A DNA stretch of 64,000 nt from Pseudomonas jinjuensis (lineage in GTDB: Bacteria > Pseudomonadota > Gammaproteobacteria > Pseudomonadales > Pseudomonadaceae), in the NCBI RefSeq assembly GCF_900103845.1, contig NZ_FNIJ01000003.1:1-64000 (forward strand), given 5' to 3'. The notes below the pieces were generated by a model, which did not search any database, had not been told where the DNA came from, and saw nothing but the letters and a program-made list of their open reading frames with translations. Positions 18,686 through 26,837 of this stretch are shown here, one piece after another (the stretch's first letter is position 1; each line of letters starts with the position of its first letter). The position numbers and the translations under genes are program-made.

Positions 18686-19020
18686 GCTTCAGCCGTTCTT
18701 CAGGACAGGGATGTCCACCCCTCTCTGCGTGATGCTCCCGGTGCGGAACCGGTCGCGGGCATGGCCCGTTCCTACGTCTTCGGCAAGATATCCGGGATAC
18801 GGATGCTGCACCTTGTGTGTAGGAGCCAGCTTGCTGGCGATCCGGTTTTCCTTCAGCGCCGGTGTGGCCGGATAGTGCGGCTTTCGCCAGCAAGCTGGCT
18901 CCTACGAAGAACAGTGCCGAGTCGCATCATTCGCCCTACCGGCAGTCGGTGTTCCTTGTAGGAGCGAGCTTGCTCGCGAACAAAATGCGTTGAGATACCA
19001 AGACAGTTGCCCCTACGACA
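18686..19020. repeat. Intergenic block with four REP copies and a family B remnant
   Basis: No gene is visible. REP copies (family A) lie at 18752-18775, 18816-18843, 18885-18906 and 18957-18981; the second and third are an inverted pair. The stretch CAAGACAGTTGCCCCTACG at about 18999-19017 is the right end of a family B repeat without its body. The cluster may insulate the regulator gene from operon 3. Confidence 0.75.
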
Positions 19021-19037
19021 AACGCTCCCGCATTTTC

Positions 19038-19099
19038 TGCACTGGCGGGATAACCCCCTCGGTCCCGGGAGCGTCAGCCCCGACCCGGATTCCTAGGAT
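19038..19099 (+). promoter_or_regulatory. XylS-type tandem operator and promoter of operon 3
   Basis: The upstream half-site TGCA-N6-GGATA is at 19038-19052. A degenerate second half-site ending in GGAGC lies exactly 20 bp further (19058-19072). A -10-like TAGGAT at 19094-19099 follows after 21 bp. Geometry is the same as in operons 1 and 2, with the weaker half-site now proximal to the promoter. Confidence 0.65.
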
Positions 19100-19159
19100 G
19101 ACTCACACGAACACCGCACGGAGCGGTGCCTGTCCTGTCAGCCTACCGGGAGAGCCCCC

Positions 19160-20497
19160 ATGTCCGACCAGCCCATCATCCGCCGTCGCCAGGTCAAGAC
19201 CGGCATCAGCGATGCCCGCGTCAACAACGCCAAGACCCAGAGCCAGTACCAGCCCTACAAGGACGCCGCCTGGGGCTTCATCAACCACTGGTATCCGGCG
19301 CTGTTCACCCACGAGTTGGCCGAGGACCAGGTCGAGGGCATCCAGATCTGCGGCGTGCCGATCGTGCTGCGCCGCGTCAACGGCAAGGTCTACGCGCTCA
19401 AGGACCAGTGCCTGCACCGTGGCGTGCGTCTGTCCGAGAAGCCGATGTGCTTCAACAAGAGCACCATTTCCTGCTGGTACCACGGCTTCACCTTCGACCT
19501 GGAAAAAGGCGACCTGGTGACCATCGTCGCCAACCCGGACGACAAGCTGATCGGCACCACCGGCCTCACCACCTACCCGGTGCATGAAATCAACGGCATG
19601 ATCTTCGTCTTCGTCCGCGAGGACGACTTCCCCGACGCGGACGTGCCACCGCTGACCGACGACCTGCCGTTCCGCTTCCCGGAAAACAGCGAGCGCTTCC
19701 CGCATCCGCTGTGGCCGGCCTCGCCGAGCGTCGCCGATGACAACGCCGTGGTCCACGGCATGCACCGCACCGGCTACGGCAACTGGCGGATCGCCTGCGA
19801 GAACGGTTTCGACAACGCGCACATCCTGGTGCACAAGGACAACGCCATCGTCCATGCCAAGGACTGGGTGCTGCCGCTGGGCATCCTGCCGACCTCCGAT
19901 GACTGCATCAGCGTGGTCGAGGACGAGAACGGCCCGAAAGGCCTGATGCAGTGGCTGTTCACCGACAAGTGGCAGCCGATCCTGGAGAACGGTCCCCTGG
20001 GCCTGAAGGTGGAAGGCCTGAATGGCCGCTACTACCGTACCTCGGTGGTGCTGCCGGGCGTGCTGATGGTGGAGAACTGGCCGGAAGAGCACGTGGTGCA
20101 ATACGAGTGGTACGTGCCGATCACCGACGACACCCACGAGTACTGGGAAATCCTGGTGCGCGTGTGCAACACCGACGAAGAGCGCACCAAGTTCAAGTAC
20201 CGCTACGACTACATGTACAAGCCGCTGTGCCTGCATGGCTTCAACGACTGCGACCTGTACGCCCGCGAAGCCATGCAGAACTTCTACTCCGACGGCACCG
20301 GCTGGGACAACGAGCAACTGGTGGCCACCGACGTGTCGCCGATCACCTGGCGCAAGATGGCCTCGCGCTGGAACCGCGGCATCGCCAAGCCGGGTCGCGG
20401 CGTGGCGGGAGCCCTGAAGAACACCAGCCTGATCTTCAAGGACACCGCCGATGGGCATCGCCCCGGCTACAAGGTCCGGCAGATCGTGGAAGAGTGA
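19160..20497 (+). CDS. Rieske non-heme iron oxygenase, large subunit (carbazole 1,9a-dioxygenase-like)
   Basis: A 445-residue terminal oxygenase resembling CarAa of carbazole dioxygenase in both halves. The Rieske [2Fe-2S] ligands are Cys84, His86, Cys105 and His108. The mononuclear iron ligands fit Asp218, His221, His225 and the distal Asp365 in GFNDCDLYAREAM, paralleling CarAa. Like CarAa it has no small subunit gene beside it, suggesting a homo-oligomer. It would hydroxylate or dioxygenate a ring, possibly at an angular carbon next to a heteroatom. Electrons probably come from the reductase at 23709-24737; no separate ferredoxin gene is present. It is about 60 residues longer than CarAa, so the substrate may differ. 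Confidence 0.88.
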   Translation: MSDQPIIRRRQVKTGISDARVNNAKTQSQYQPYKDAAWGFINHWYPALFTHELAEDQVEGIQICGVPIVLRRVNGKVYALKDQCLHRGVRLSEKPMCFNKSTISCWYHGFTFDLEKGDLVTIVANPDDKLIGTTGLTTYPVHEINGMIFVFVREDDFPDADVPPLTDDLPFRFPENSERFPHPLWPASPSVADDNAVVHGMHRTGYGNWRIACENGFDNAHILVHKDNAIVHAKDWVLPLGILPTSDDCISVVEDENGPKGLMQWLFTDKWQPILENGPLGLKVEGLNGRYYRTSVVLPGVLMVENWPEEHVVQYEWYVPITDDTHEYWEILVRVCNTDEERTKFKYRYDYMYKPLCLHGFNDCDLYAREAMQNFYSDGTGWDNEQLVATDVSPITWRKMASRWNRGIAKPGRGVAGALKNTSLIFKDTADGHRPGYKVRQIVEE

Positions 20498-20551
20498 CGT
20501 CCCCGGCGGTCCGGCTCTTCCGCCGGACCGCCCCCGCCAAGGAAATTCCCC

Positions 20552-21415
20552 ATGCTCGACGAAATCGAATCCACCAGCCGGTGGGTGACGGTCGATGGCG
20601 TGCGCCTGCACTACCGCGAGGTCGCCGGACCGGATGACAGCCTGCCGGTGATCTTCACCCACGGCGGCGGCCCCGGCAGCACCGGCTGGAGCAACTTCCG
20701 CCTGAGCGCCGCGGCCTTCGCCGAACGCCAGCGCTGCTACTTCCTCGACTTCCCGCAATTCGGCCAGTCCGACATGGTCCCGGTGGACGGCCCGGTGTTC
20801 AGCTGGCATGCGCGCAAGCTGCTCGGCTTCATGGATGCGCTGGGCATTCGCCGGGCACATCTGGTCAACCAGTCGTTCGGCGGCTGCGTGGCGATCCGCT
20901 TCGCCGCCGAGCATCCCGAGCGGATCGGCCGCCTGCTGCTGATCGCCTCGCAGCCGGTGGAACGCGGTGTCATGCAACCGCTGCTGCTGTTCAGCAAGCA
21001 CGCCGCGCACATCATGTCCGACTACTTCCTCGCCGACGGCGGGCCGAGCCGGGAGAAGATGGCGGCGCTGATCCGCCGCTACGAGCTGCACGACGACGAC
21101 CGCCTCGACGACGAGAACCTGCGCCTGCGTTTCGAGGCCAGCGCCAATCCCGGCTTCCTCGACCTGCTGCATACGCCCGGCGCCTTCGGCGAGTGGGAGA
21201 ACCTGCTGCCGATGTTTTCCCGCGTGCAGGTACCTACCCTGATCCTCTGGGGGCTGCACGACTGGTTCGGCGGCATCGACGTGCCGATGCTGATGCTCAA
21301 CCAGTTCGCCGACGCCCGCCTGCACGTCATGGGCAACGCCGCGCATCACCTGCAGAGCGAATGCCCGGACGAATTCAACGCGGTCGCGCTGACCTTCATC
21401 GGGGGCCATGAATGA
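20552..21415 (+). CDS. Alpha/beta hydrolase (meta-cleavage-hydrolase-like)
   Basis: A 287-residue alpha/beta hydrolase. The oxyanion segment THGGGPGSTGWSNF resembles C-C bond hydrolases. The nucleophile elbow reads N-Q-S-F-G (Ser108), with Asn in place of the usual first Gly. The acid is probably Asp237 (LHDWFGG) and the base His265 or His266 (NAAHHLQSE). It lies between the oxygenase and an amidase gene and overlaps the latter (ATGA at 21412). Candidate roles are hydrolysis of a ring-cleavage product or of an ester or amide in the substrate. With two other such hydrolases in the cluster, I cannot decide. Confidence 0.82.
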   Translation: MLDEIESTSRWVTVDGVRLHYREVAGPDDSLPVIFTHGGGPGSTGWSNFRLSAAAFAERQRCYFLDFPQFGQSDMVPVDGPVFSWHARKLLGFMDALGIRRAHLVNQSFGGCVAIRFAAEHPERIGRLLLIASQPVERGVMQPLLLFSKHAAHIMSDYFLADGGPSREKMAALIRRYELHDDDRLDDENLRLRFEASANPGFLDLLHTPGAFGEWENLLPMFSRVQVPTLILWGLHDWFGGIDVPMLMLNQFADARLHVMGNAAHHLQSECPDEFNAVALTFIGGHE

Positions 21416-22812
21416 GCGATTCCGAACTGCACTACCTGGACATGTACGACCTGTCGCTGCTGATCCGCAGCCGCCGGGTCTCGCCGGTGGAAGTCACCGA
21501 GGCCATGCTGGCGCGCATCGACCGCCTCGACGGCGAGCTGCACAGCTACGCCCGCGTCACCCCCGAGCTGGCGCTGCAGCAGGCCCGCGAAGCCGAGCGC
21601 GAACTGATGCGCGGCGAGTGCCGCAGCCCGCTGCACGGCATCCCCATCGCCTACAAGGACCTGCTGTGGACCGCCGGCGTGCCGACCGCCGCCGGCATGC
21701 CGATCCACCGCGACTTCGTCCCGCAGGAAGACGCCACCGTGGTCGCCCGCCTGCGCGAAGCCGGCGCGGTGATGCTCGGCAAGCTGCAGATGACCGAAGG
21801 CGCCTTCGCCATCCACCACCCGGACATCACCCCGCCGAACAACCCGTGGAACGCCGGACACTGGGCCGGCGCGTCCTCCAGCGGCAGCGGCGTGGCCACC
21901 GCCGCCGGGCTCTGCTATGCGTCGCTGGGCAGCGATACCGGCGGCTCGATCCGCTTCCCCTGCGCCGCCAGCGGCCTCACCGGGCTCAAGCCGACCTGGG
22001 GCCGGGTCAGCCGTTACGGCGCCTTCGAGCTGGCCGCCAGCCTCGACCATATCGGCCCGATCACCCGCAGCGCGCGGGATGCGCTGTTCATGCTGTCGAC
22101 CATCGCCGGCCACGACCCCAAGGACCCGACTTCTCTGCCCAGCGTGTGCCTGGAGATTCCCGGCATCGAGGATTCCTTCCGCGGCCTGCGCGTCGGCATC
22201 GACGAGGCCTGGCTGAGCGACGGCGTCGACCCGGTGATCCAGCAGGCGCTGCAACAGGTGATGGCGGTCATCCGCGACGGCGGCGGCGTGCTGCAGCGCG
22301 TGCGCGTGCCGGACACCCGCGCGGTGAGCGCCAACTGGGAAATCCACTGCGGCGTGCAGACCGCCGTGGCCCACGCGCAGACCTATCCACAACGCGCGGC
22401 GGAATACGGCCCGGCATTGAGCCGCCTGATCGACGGCGGCCGCGCGCTGTCCGGCATGGACTACCAGCGCGTGCTGCTCGACGCGCAGCGCTTCACCGGC
22501 GAGCTGGAGACCGTGCTGAAGGACGTCGACCTGCTGCTCGCCCCGGTGCAACCGTACGCCGCGCCGACCCACGAGCAACTGGCCAACCTGGCCCAGGACC
22601 CGGACGCCAACCGCCGGCTGATCCAGTTCACCTCGCCGTTCAACGTCAGCGGCCACCCCTGTCTCAGCCTGCCCTGCGGCTTCACCGACGAAGGCCTGCC
22701 GATCGGCTGCCAGTTCATCGCCGGCAAGGGCGGCGAAGGCACCCTCTGCCGCGCCGGCATGGCGCTGCAGAAGGTGACGGACTGGCACAGGGTTAGGCCG
22801 AGCGGGTTCTGA
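21412..22812 (+). CDS. Amidase signature-family hydrolase 1
   Basis: A 466-residue amidase signature enzyme. The Ser-cisSer-Lys triad is visible: Lys82 (IAYKDLL), the cis-serine at about 156 in the GASSSGSG loop, and nucleophile Ser179 in SDTGGSIRFP. It would hydrolyse a carboxamide to acid and ammonia or amine. The family also includes Glu/Asp-tRNA amidotransferase A subunits, but no gatB or gatC partner is nearby, and GatA would be expected elsewhere. Start overlaps the preceding stop, so it is co-translated with the hydrolase. Presence of two amidases in the regulon points to an amide-bearing substrate or intermediate. Confidence 0.88.
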   Translation: MSDSELHYLDMYDLSLLIRSRRVSPVEVTEAMLARIDRLDGELHSYARVTPELALQQAREAERELMRGECRSPLHGIPIAYKDLLWTAGVPTAAGMPIHRDFVPQEDATVVARLREAGAVMLGKLQMTEGAFAIHHPDITPPNNPWNAGHWAGASSSGSGVATAAGLCYASLGSDTGGSIRFPCAASGLTGLKPTWGRVSRYGAFELAASLDHIGPITRSARDALFMLSTIAGHDPKDPTSLPSVCLEIPGIEDSFRGLRVGIDEAWLSDGVDPVIQQALQQVMAVIRDGGGVLQRVRVPDTRAVSANWEIHCGVQTAVAHAQTYPQRAAEYGPALSRLIDGGRALSGMDYQRVLLDAQRFTGELETVLKDVDLLLAPVQPYAAPTHEQLANLAQDPDANRRLIQFTSPFNVSGHPCLSLPCGFTDEGLPIGCQFIAGKGGEGTLCRAGMALQKVTDWHRVRPSGF

Positions 22813-22838
22813 TCCGCAGGGTAGATGACACGCATCCT

Positions 22839-22947
22839 GTAGGAGCGCGCCATGCGCGCGACATATCGGCTGCACAGGGCTGTCGCGGGCATGGCCCGCT
22901 CCTACAGCGGGTGGGACGCTCTTGTAGGAGCGGGCCATGCCCGCGAC
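22839..22947. repeat. Three REP palindromes upstream of the RAYT gene
   Basis: Copies at 22839-22863, about 22882-22907 (inverted) and 22923-22947 carry the GGGCCATGCCC or GCGCCATGCGC core. Together with the copies after the transposase gene they form a REP-flanked unit. Confidence 0.8.
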
Positions 22948-23037
22948 CAAACCTGCCTACAACGCAATCCTCCCTTTCCTCTATCCGCGTCCCTGCCACG
23001 GCCATGACATTCGGCCTCCCATCTGTGGAGACCATTC

Positions 23038-23508
23038 ATGACCCATCTTCCCCATCCCCCCGGCCATGCCGCACTGCGCAAAGGCCGTGTTTCCCTCGCT
23101 GGCGGAATCTATCTGGTCACGACAACCACCCTTGGCCGGAATCCGCTATTCGGCGATTTCGCCACCGCCTGCGCCGCCGCTCGCTGCTTCGAAGATCCAT
23201 CCGTACTGGGCACCAACCACCTGCTGGCCTGGGTATTGATGCCCGATCACGCTCACTGGCTGATCCAATTGGGTGCCGGAGAGCCGCTTGGCATCACCGT
23301 TGGCCGACTGAAATCCGCCAGCTCGCGCCGGGTGAATCAGCTTCTGGGAAAACAAGGTCCCCTGTGGGCCAACGCCTTCCATGACCGCGCATTGCGGCGG
23401 GATGAGGATCTGCAGGCGATAGCCCGCTACATCGTCGCGAATCCCTTGCGCGCGGGGTTGGTGCGGCGGGTGGGGGCTTACCCGTTCTGGAATGCGGTCT
23501 GGTTGTGA
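23038..23508 (+). mobile_element. REP-associated tyrosine transposase (RAYT)
   Basis: A 156-residue Y1/HUH-family transposase of the TnpA-REP type. The metal-binding HUH pair is His71 and His73 in MPDHAHWL. The nucleophile is Tyr131 in ARYIVANPLRAG, which is the family hallmark. It is flanked by REP palindromes on both sides (22839-22947 and 23520-23563), giving a complete REPtron. Such proteins nick single-stranded REP DNA and are thought to have spread REPs through the genome. The unit sits exactly between operons 3 and 4. All motifs look intact, so it may still be active. Confidence 0.9.
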
Positions 23509-23519
23509 CCCCTTTGGGG

Positions 23520-23563
23520 TCGCGGGCATGGCCCGCTCCTACAAGAGCCCCATGCCCGCGACC
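23520..23563. repeat. REP pair downstream of the RAYT gene
   Basis: CGCGGGCATGGCCCGCTCCTACA at 23521-23543 is read as a full REP and is followed by a shortened copy ending in CATGCCCGCGAC at about 23563. They complete the REP frame of the transposase gene. Confidence 0.75.
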
Positions 23564-23587
23564 CAGGTTTACCCACGCACAAGATCC

Positions 23588-23649
23588 TGCACTCCCGGGA
23601 TAACCCCGTAACCCACGGGAGCGCCCGGCGCGAATGCCGTTCCTAAGAT
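23588..23649 (+). promoter_or_regulatory. XylS-type tandem operator and promoter of operon 4
   Basis: The first half-site TGCA-N6-GGATA is at 23588-23602. The degenerate second half-site ends in GGAGC, 20 bp further (23608-23622). The -10-like TAAGAT at 23644-23649 follows after 21 bp. Spacing is identical to operon 3, and several positions between the boxes also agree. Placement downstream of the RAYT unit means operon 4 has its own start of transcription. Confidence 0.65.
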
Positions 23650-23708
23650 CGGGCCATGACTCCAGCCCAGCGCTGGTAATTGAAGTCCAGCCATGGAGCC
23701 GAACGCGC

Positions 23709-24737
23709 ATGAACGACTCTCCGCACCAAGTCACCGTCAACTTCTCCGATGGCGTCAGCCGCAGCTTCAGCGTCGCCGCCGAGACCAGCATTCTCGACGC
23801 CGCCATCGAGGCGGAAGTCCCCCTGCTCTACCAGTGCCGCTCCGGCAGCTGTTCCAGTTGCATCGCCCAGCTCAGCGAGGGCGAGGCGCATACCCGCCCC
23901 GGGGCCAGCTCGACCCTGCTGGCCAGCGAATACGCCGCCGGCCAGCGTCTGCTGTGCCTGTGCCAGGCGCAGTCGGACTGCACCTTCGACCTGCCCTATG
24001 GCAGCGAGGTCGGTTCCAGCGCCGCCCGCGAGGTGCACGCCTTCATCGATTCGGTCGAGCGCATCGCCAGCAATGTGATGCGCCTGACCCTGGAGCTGGC
24101 CGAGGGCGAGTGGCTGGAGTTCCGTCCCGGCCAGTTCATGCAGATCCACGTGCCGGGCTTCGGCGTGTTGCGCAGCTACTCGCCGTCGAGCACCGCGGCG
24201 AGCCTGCCGAAACTGGAATTCCTCATCCGCCTGTTGCCGGGCGGCGCCATGTCCAGCTTCCTCGAAGAGAAGGCCAAGGCCGACGACGTGCTGACCCTCA
24301 GCGGCCCCTACGGCGCCTTCTTCCTCCGTGAGGAGAAGAAGCGCGCGCCGCACATCTTCGTCGCCGGCGGCACCGGCCTCGCGCCGATCCTCTCGATGAT
24401 CGACAGCCTGCGCCAGGGCAGCGGGCGCAAGCCGCCGATGCTGCTGAGCTTCGGCTGCGCCAATCCGGATGCGCTGTTCAGCCTCGAAGACATCGAGCTG
24501 CGCCAGCAGTGGCTGCCGACCCTCGAAGCGCGCATCTGCGTCGACCGCGATCCCACCGAAGGGCTGCACCACGGCAGCCCGGTCAGCGCCCTGCGCGAGG
24601 GCGATGTGACCAGCCCGGACACCGTCGCCTACCTGTGCGGCCCGCAGCCGATGATCGACGCCGCCACCGCACGCCTGATCGAGCTGGGCGTCGACCCCGC
24701 CAACATCTTTGCCGAACAGTTCGTCGCTTCCAAATAA
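23709..24737 (+). CDS. Ferredoxin-NAD(P)H reductase component of the ring oxygenase
   Basis: A 342-residue flavo-iron-sulfur reductase that passes electrons from NAD(P)H to the Rieske oxygenase. The N-terminal plant-type [2Fe-2S] domain has Cys43, Cys48, Cys51 and a fourth Cys at 83 or 85. The FAD domain contains RSYSPSS (about 154-160) and the NAD(P) domain GGTGLAPI and CGPQPMID. The order (ferredoxin first, then FAD, then NAD) matches BenC/XylZ and CarAd reductases. With this domain included, a separate ferredoxin may be unnecessary. It starts operon 4, 3.2 kb away from the oxygenase gene, the RAYT unit lying between them. Confidence 0.9.
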   Translation: MNDSPHQVTVNFSDGVSRSFSVAAETSILDAAIEAEVPLLYQCRSGSCSSCIAQLSEGEAHTRPGASSTLLASEYAAGQRLLCLCQAQSDCTFDLPYGSEVGSSAAREVHAFIDSVERIASNVMRLTLELAEGEWLEFRPGQFMQIHVPGFGVLRSYSPSSTAASLPKLEFLIRLLPGGAMSSFLEEKAKADDVLTLSGPYGAFFLREEKKRAPHIFVAGGTGLAPILSMIDSLRQGSGRKPPMLLSFGCANPDALFSLEDIELRQQWLPTLEARICVDRDPTEGLHHGSPVSALREGDVTSPDTVAYLCGPQPMIDAATARLIELGVDPANIFAEQFVASK

Positions 24738-24747
24738 GGACTCCCGC

Positions 24748-26073
24748 ATGCAACCCACGACTCCCGTGCCGTTCTCCGCCGACCAGATGAAGTGGTACGA
24801 ACAGGCCTGCGCGAAAATCGATCCGCAGCGCCTGCAGAACCTGCTGTTCGCCCTCACCGATATCCACAGCCCGACCGGTTCCGCCCGCGCCGCCAGCGAA
24901 TTCATGGCCGGCCACCTGAAGCGCATCGGCATGTCGGCGCGCTACATGCCGATGAGCTTCACCAGCGGCAACGTGCTCGGCGAATTCCGCGGCAGCGGCG
25001 GCGGCGCCAGCGTGATGCTGTACGCGCCGATCGACACCCACCTGGAGTGCGACGAGGAAGAGCAGATCCTCACCGGGGACGCCGGCGAGGCGGACATGCT
25101 GCCCATGGCGCAGATGGTCGACGACTGGGTGTTCGGCCTCGGCGCGTCGAACCCCAAGGGCATGATCGCCACCCTCACCGAGGTCGCCACCGCGCTGATC
25201 GAGGCCGAGGTGCCGCTGGTGGGCGACCTGCTGGTCGGCCTGGCGGACGGCGGCATGCCTGTGGATATCTCCGCGCGCCAGCACTCCGGCATGTCCAACG
25301 GCGTGCTGCACCTGCTCAACCGCGGCGCCGCGCCGGACTTCGCCATCATCATGAAGCCGTGGAACTGGGTGTACCACGAGGAGCCGGGCATGGCCTGGTT
25401 CAAGCTGCGCGTGCACGGCAGCCTCGGCTACGCCGGCGTGCCGCGCGACACCCCCGGCTTCCGCAGTTCGGTGGTGCCGGCGGCGACGGTGATCCAGGAA
25501 CTGGAGCAGTGGATCATCGACTACTCCGAGCGCAACAAGTCCGGAGTGGTTCATCCCCACGGCTGGATCGCCGGGGTGCGCGGCGGCGATGTGGAGCGCC
25601 CGGCCTTCCCTTCGGCGGTCACGGAAATCTTCTTCGACGTGCGGGTCAACCCGCGCACCAGCCCGGCCGAGGTGAAGGCGCAGTTCGCCGCCTTCGTCCG
25701 CGAACTGCAGGCGCAGCGTCCGGAACTCGATCTCGACTGGGAGATGTACGGCTCGGTGCCCGGCGGCACCACCGACCCGCAGAACTGGATCATCCAGTCG
25801 GCCAAGCGCGGCTGGGAGCACATCGAGCAGCGCCCGCACGGCATGCCCGACCTGCTCGGCGGCCAGACCGACGGCGCCGCGCTGCGCCGCTACGGCATCC
25901 CCACCGCGCGCATCGGCTGGCCATGGCCGGCGACGGGTGCGCCGCTGCCGGTGGCCGAGGGCCTCGGCGGCATGGGCGCGACCTACATCCCGGACCTGCT
26001 GCCCTGCGCGCGGAAGATCATGTACGCGCTGATCGACACCCTGACCCGCCCGCGCGGCGAGCTCGGCCTCTGA
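24748..26073 (+). CDS. M20-peptidase-like protein without the family's metal ligands
   Basis: A 441-residue protein with the M20 (ArgE/DapE/CPG2) two-domain layout. At each place where family members bind the two zinc ions, the residue is changed: His to Pro94 (APIDTH), bridging Asp to Asn135 (GASNPKG), the Glu-Glu pair to Asp167-Gly168 (LADGGMP), a later Glu to Lys203 (IMKPWNW), and no His in the final GGMGATY segment. Asp96 alone is retained. It thus cannot act as a classical dinuclear metallopeptidase. It may be a binding protein, a partner of the next protein, or a new enzyme. Alignment was done by eye against CPG2-like sequences. Confidence 0.75.
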   Translation: MQPTTPVPFSADQMKWYEQACAKIDPQRLQNLLFALTDIHSPTGSARAASEFMAGHLKRIGMSARYMPMSFTSGNVLGEFRGSGGGASVMLYAPIDTHLECDEEEQILTGDAGEADMLPMAQMVDDWVFGLGASNPKGMIATLTEVATALIEAEVPLVGDLLVGLADGGMPVDISARQHSGMSNGVLHLLNRGAAPDFAIIMKPWNWVYHEEPGMAWFKLRVHGSLGYAGVPRDTPGFRSSVVPAATVIQELEQWIIDYSERNKSGVVHPHGWIAGVRGGDVERPAFPSAVTEIFFDVRVNPRTSPAEVKAQFAAFVRELQAQRPELDLDWEMYGSVPGGTTDPQNWIIQSAKRGWEHIEQRPHGMPDLLGGQTDGAALRRYGIPTARIGWPWPATGAPLPVAEGLGGMGATYIPDLLPCARKIMYALIDTLTRPRGELGL

Positions 26074-26090
26074 CCCAAGGAGATCGTCCC

Positions 26091-26837
26091 ATGAGCAAGC
26101 GCGTGAAGATGATCTTCCCGGTGCCGATGAGCGAGGCGACCCGGCCGCTGGTGGAATCCCAGCTGCCGGCCGAGCTGCAGCGGCCGGATATCGAGGTGAG
26201 CTTCGTCGGCGCCGGCCGCGTCTCGACCCTGGCCGACAGCTACTACGACATGGCCGTGATGGAACAGGCGGTGATCGAGGCGGGCGTCCGCGCGGAGGAG
26301 GAAGGGTTCGATGCGCTGTGCATCAATACCGTCAGCGACTCCGGCCTCGCCGCGCTGCGCTCGCGGCTGTCGATCCCGGTGCTGGCGCCGGGGCAGAGTT
26401 CGTTCCTCATGGCCTCTGCGCTGGGACAGAAGTTCAGCATCCTGACCATGTGGCCGCGCTGGTATCCGCTGTACCGCAAGACGCTGAAGGAGTACGGCCT
26501 GGAGTCGCGGCTGGCGTCGATCCGCTCGATCGACGTGCGCCCGGATACCGCGGCCCTGCTGCAGGGCAAGGAAGAGGTGGTGTTCGGCAAGCTGCTGGAA
26601 GCCGCGCGGCTGGCCATCGAGGAGGACGGCGCCGACGTGATCGTCCTCGGCTCCACCACCATGCACCAGTCCCATGCGTATCTCGCCGAGCACCTGCCGG
26701 TGCCCGTGCTCAATCCCGGGGTGATCGCCTACAAGCTGTGCGAGGTACTCCTCGACCTCGGCCTCGCCCACAGCAAGCTCGCCTATCCGAGTCCTGAACT
26801 GATCAAGGACGAGGCATTCGTCAGGAGCCCCGCATGA
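26091..26837 (+). CDS. Asp/Glu/hydantoin racemase-superfamily protein lacking both catalytic cysteines
   Basis: A 248-residue member of the racemase superfamily (aspartate/glutamate/hydantoin racemase, maleate isomerase, arylmalonate decarboxylase). The two-domain layout is clear. The first catalytic position, normally Cys in a C-x-D-P-G-L context, is Thr80 (INTVSDSGL). The second, normally L-G-C-A-G-M, is Ser188 (VLGSTTM). Cys77 lies close but is out of register. A cofactor-free racemase using a Cys pair is therefore not expected. A good AAGGAG precedes the ATG at 26091, and the stop overlaps the amidase start. With the preceding M20-like protein it forms an adjacent pair with altered active sites. 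Confidence 0.78.
   Translation: MSKRVKMIFPVPMSEATRPLVESQLPAELQRPDIEVSFVGAGRVSTLADSYYDMAVMEQAVIEAGVRAEEEGFDALCINTVSDSGLAALRSRLSIPVLAPGQSSFLMASALGQKFSILTMWPRWYPLYRKTLKEYGLESRLASIRSIDVRPDTAALLQGKEEVVFGKLLEAARLAIEEDGADVIVLGSTTMHQSHAYLAEHLPVPVLNPGVIAYKLCEVLLDLGLAHSKLAYPSPELIKDEAFVRSPA

Noticed and set aside
21412-22812. GatA subunit of Glu-tRNA amidotransferase
   Set aside because: No gatB or gatC beside it, and it is translationally coupled to a catabolic hydrolase gene.
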